Assembly: GCF_008710285.1 (NCBI RefSeq)
Contig: NZ_VYQF01000005.1
Location: 186,001 to 250,000, forward strand
Length of the DNA stretch: 64,000 nucleotides
Origin: Ginsengibacter hankyongi
Lineage (GTDB): Bacteria > Bacteroidota > Bacteroidia > Chitinophagales > Chitinophagaceae
Direction of reading: 5' to 3'
The position numbers and the translations under genes are program-made. Of the stretch, positions 62,691 to 64,000 are shown in pieces. Positions within the stretch are counted from its first letter, which is position 1. Each line of letters begins with the position of its first letter. Below the pieces are notes generated by a model. It worked only from the letters and a program-made list of their open reading frames with translations. It searched no databases and was not told the origin of the DNA.

Positions 62691-64000
62691 ATGATGAGTA
62701 AACAATATAACATAATCTTGGTATTTATATTTCTTTTTGGGTTTTCATGGGATCAATCCGAAGCTCAAATTCAATCAGGCAAGGAAATCGCGGAATATCA
62801 CCGTGTTAAGGCCAGAGCGAATGCTGATAGTAAAGAGTGGAAAACCTATACGGCCAAAACAATAGATAAACTTCCTGGGTTCCATATATCCGCGGATCCG
62901 GAATTAGATTCCTATGGCGGATGGAAAGTAAACCGATCAAAAGCGACCGGATTTTTCAGGGTTGAGAAAAAAGGTGATCGTTGGTGGATTGTTGATCCGG
63001 ACGGTTACCCGTTTATCCATAAAGGAATTGACGTGTTCCGCCCCGGAAGTTCTGATCGGCAAATCGAAGCCATGAAAAGTAAGTATGGAACAAAAGGGAA
63101 TTGGTTATTGCAGGAAAGTAAATTTTTAAAAGGCAATGGTTTCAATGGCACCGGTGCCTGGTCAGATGTTGACCTGATTCGCCAGTCACCGTCACCGCTT
63201 GTATATACAGTAATAGTAAACCCGATGGGAGCATATAAATCAGCTCACTTAAAAAAATATGGTGGGAAATATAAAATGGCTGGCTGGCAAGGGTATCGCT
63301 TTGATTTGGTAATGGTTTTCGATCCTGAATTTGATAAATATCTTGAGGAAGCAGTTGCTCCAATTGCCAAATATTCCAATGATAAATATCTGCTCGGCTA
63401 TTTTACGGATAATGAATTGCCATGGAAAAATGATGCCTTAGACCGCCACTTGAAGTATTTGGCAAAGGACGAACCTTGTTACATTGCCGCAAAAAAATGG
63501 CTTGACGAACGTAAGGGAAAAGATGCTACAACTGAAGATATAACTAATGAGGACCGATTAGCTTTTACCGCATTCTATTTCGAAACTTATCTAAAGAAAG
63601 TAGCTGCTGCGGTTCGTAAGTACGACCCAAATCACCTTTACCTGGGATGCCGTTTTAACCAGGGATCTGAAGAATTGAGTAATCCTGAAATCTTTAAAGT
63701 TGCAGGTAAATATATGGACGTCATTTCGATCAACCATTACAGGAAATGGCAGCCGGACCAATCGATCATGGCTAATTGGACGAAGTGGTCGGGCAAGCCA
63801 TTTATCATTACCGAATGGTATACCAAAGGAGAGGATTCAGGTTTGCCAAATCGAACCGGGGCTGGATGGAATGTTCCTACACAGCTCGACCGCGGTTATT
63901 TTTATCAGAATTTTACGATAGAACTATTGAAAAGCAAATCCTGTGTTGGATGGCATTGGTTTACCTACCAGGATAACGATCCAACGGATCTTAAAACCGA
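62691..64000 (+). CDS. Agarase-like clan GH-A glycoside hydrolase, C-terminus cut by window edge
   Basis: 436 residues are visible from ATG 62691. A signal peptide (YNIILVFIFLFGFSWDQSEA) is followed by GFFRVEKKGDRWWIVDPDGYPFIHKGIDVFRP, the start motif of agarase-annotated barrel enzymes. LLGYFTDNELPW gives a likely acid/base E242 and PFIITEWYTKG a nucleophile E375; VISINHYRKWQPDQ and VGWHWFTYQDNDPTDL match the same group. Family resemblance to beta-agarase/GH50-type proteins is from motif recall; in a xylanase/GH3 locus without other marine-polysaccharide genes, an agarose substrate is doubtful. It is 61 bases after the SUMF1-like gene. Confidence 0.78.
   Translation, partial: MMSKQYNIILVFIFLFGFSWDQSEAQIQSGKEIAEYHRVKARANADSKEWKTYTAKTIDKLPGFHISADPELDSYGGWKVNRSKATGFFRVEKKGDRWWIVDPDGYPFIHKGIDVFRPGSSDRQIEAMKSKYGTKGNWLLQESKFLKGNGFNGTGAWSDVDLIRQSPSPLVYTVIVNPMGAYKSAHLKKYGGKYKMAGWQGYRFDLVMVFDPEFDKYLEEAVAPIAKYSNDKYLLGYFTDNELPWKNDALDRHLKYLAKDEPCYIAAKKWLDERKGKDATTEDITNEDRLAFTAFYFETYLKKVAAAVRKYDPNHLYLGCRFNQGSEELSNPEIFKVAGKYMDVISINHYRKWQPDQSIMANWTKWSGKPFIITEWYTKGEDSGLPNRTGAGWNVPTQLDRGYFYQNFTIELLKSKSCVGWHWFTYQDNDPTDLKT

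Noticed and set aside
1-64000. CRISPR arrays, insertion sequences, prophage or anti-phage systems
   Set aside because: No regular spaced repeats, intact transposase, integrase, phage structural gene or defence-type gene was recognised anywhere in the window.

Overview
The window is a chromosomal segment of a Bacteroidota bacterium, most likely a member of Chitinophagaceae or a close relative. The basis is two SusC/SusD pairs, an ECF sigma/FecR pair, AT-rich intergenic DNA with few clear Shine-Dalgarno sites, a TAnnTTTG-type -7 box in front of a tRNA, and many secreted glycoside hydrolases. The species assignment is inference.

Region 1 (1-10.4 kb) is mostly housekeeping. It holds a BlaI/M56 (BlaR1-like) regulator-protease pair with two tandem operator-like palindromes, cytidine deaminase, ornithine aminotransferase, ispE, a DUF151 bifunctional-nuclease-like protein, etfA/etfB, a TPR protein, tilS (with two unusual in-frame inserts), a rhomboid protease, rlmH and tRNA-Arg(ACG). 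Region 2 (10.4-19.2 kb) is accessory and partly decayed: an XRE-regulator remnant, an unassigned membrane protein, a TPR-GAF-histidine kinase split by a one-base frameshift, a broken secreted PBCV-adaptor protein, a GH39/GH144-like pair without signal peptides, and a 53-residue lysine-rich protein.

Region 3 (19.2-29.2 kb) holds a GMC oxidoreductase with its gluconate-dehydrogenase-subunit-3 partner, then an L-fucose cluster read leftwards: SDR dehydrogenase, GH29 fucosidase, fuconate-dehydratase-like enolase, Na+/sugar symporter, lipoprotein mutarotase, and at its end a decayed second GH29 gene. An AraC regulator diverges from it. Together these could release fucose, import it and start its oxidative breakdown. 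Region 4 (29.2-36 kb) has a secreted GH2 and a beta-helix protein flanked by gene debris.

Region 5 (36-46.4 kb) is a polysaccharide-utilisation-type locus: SusC, SusD, a FAS1 lipoprotein, a DUF5007-like lipoprotein, and a large secreted TIM-barrel-like protein of unassigned family. Region 6 (46.6-64 kb) is a second, larger locus. A LacI regulator diverges from an ECF sigma factor, followed by FecR, an STN-containing SusC, SusD, a lipoprotein GH10 xylanase, two GH3 enzymes, a SUMF1-plus-carbohydrate-binding protein and an agarase-like hydrolase cut by the window edge. The logic is surface sensing (SusC-STN to FecR to sigma) combined with cytoplasmic sugar sensing (LacI), driving secreted xylan or mixed-glycan enzymes.

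No CRISPR array, intact transposase, rRNA or prophage was seen. The strongest leads are the unassigned TIM-barrel gene and its SusCD-FAS1-DUF5007 locus, the fucose cluster with an exported mutarotase and a decaying paralogue, the repeat-like insertions inside tilS, and several palindromic control or repeat elements.
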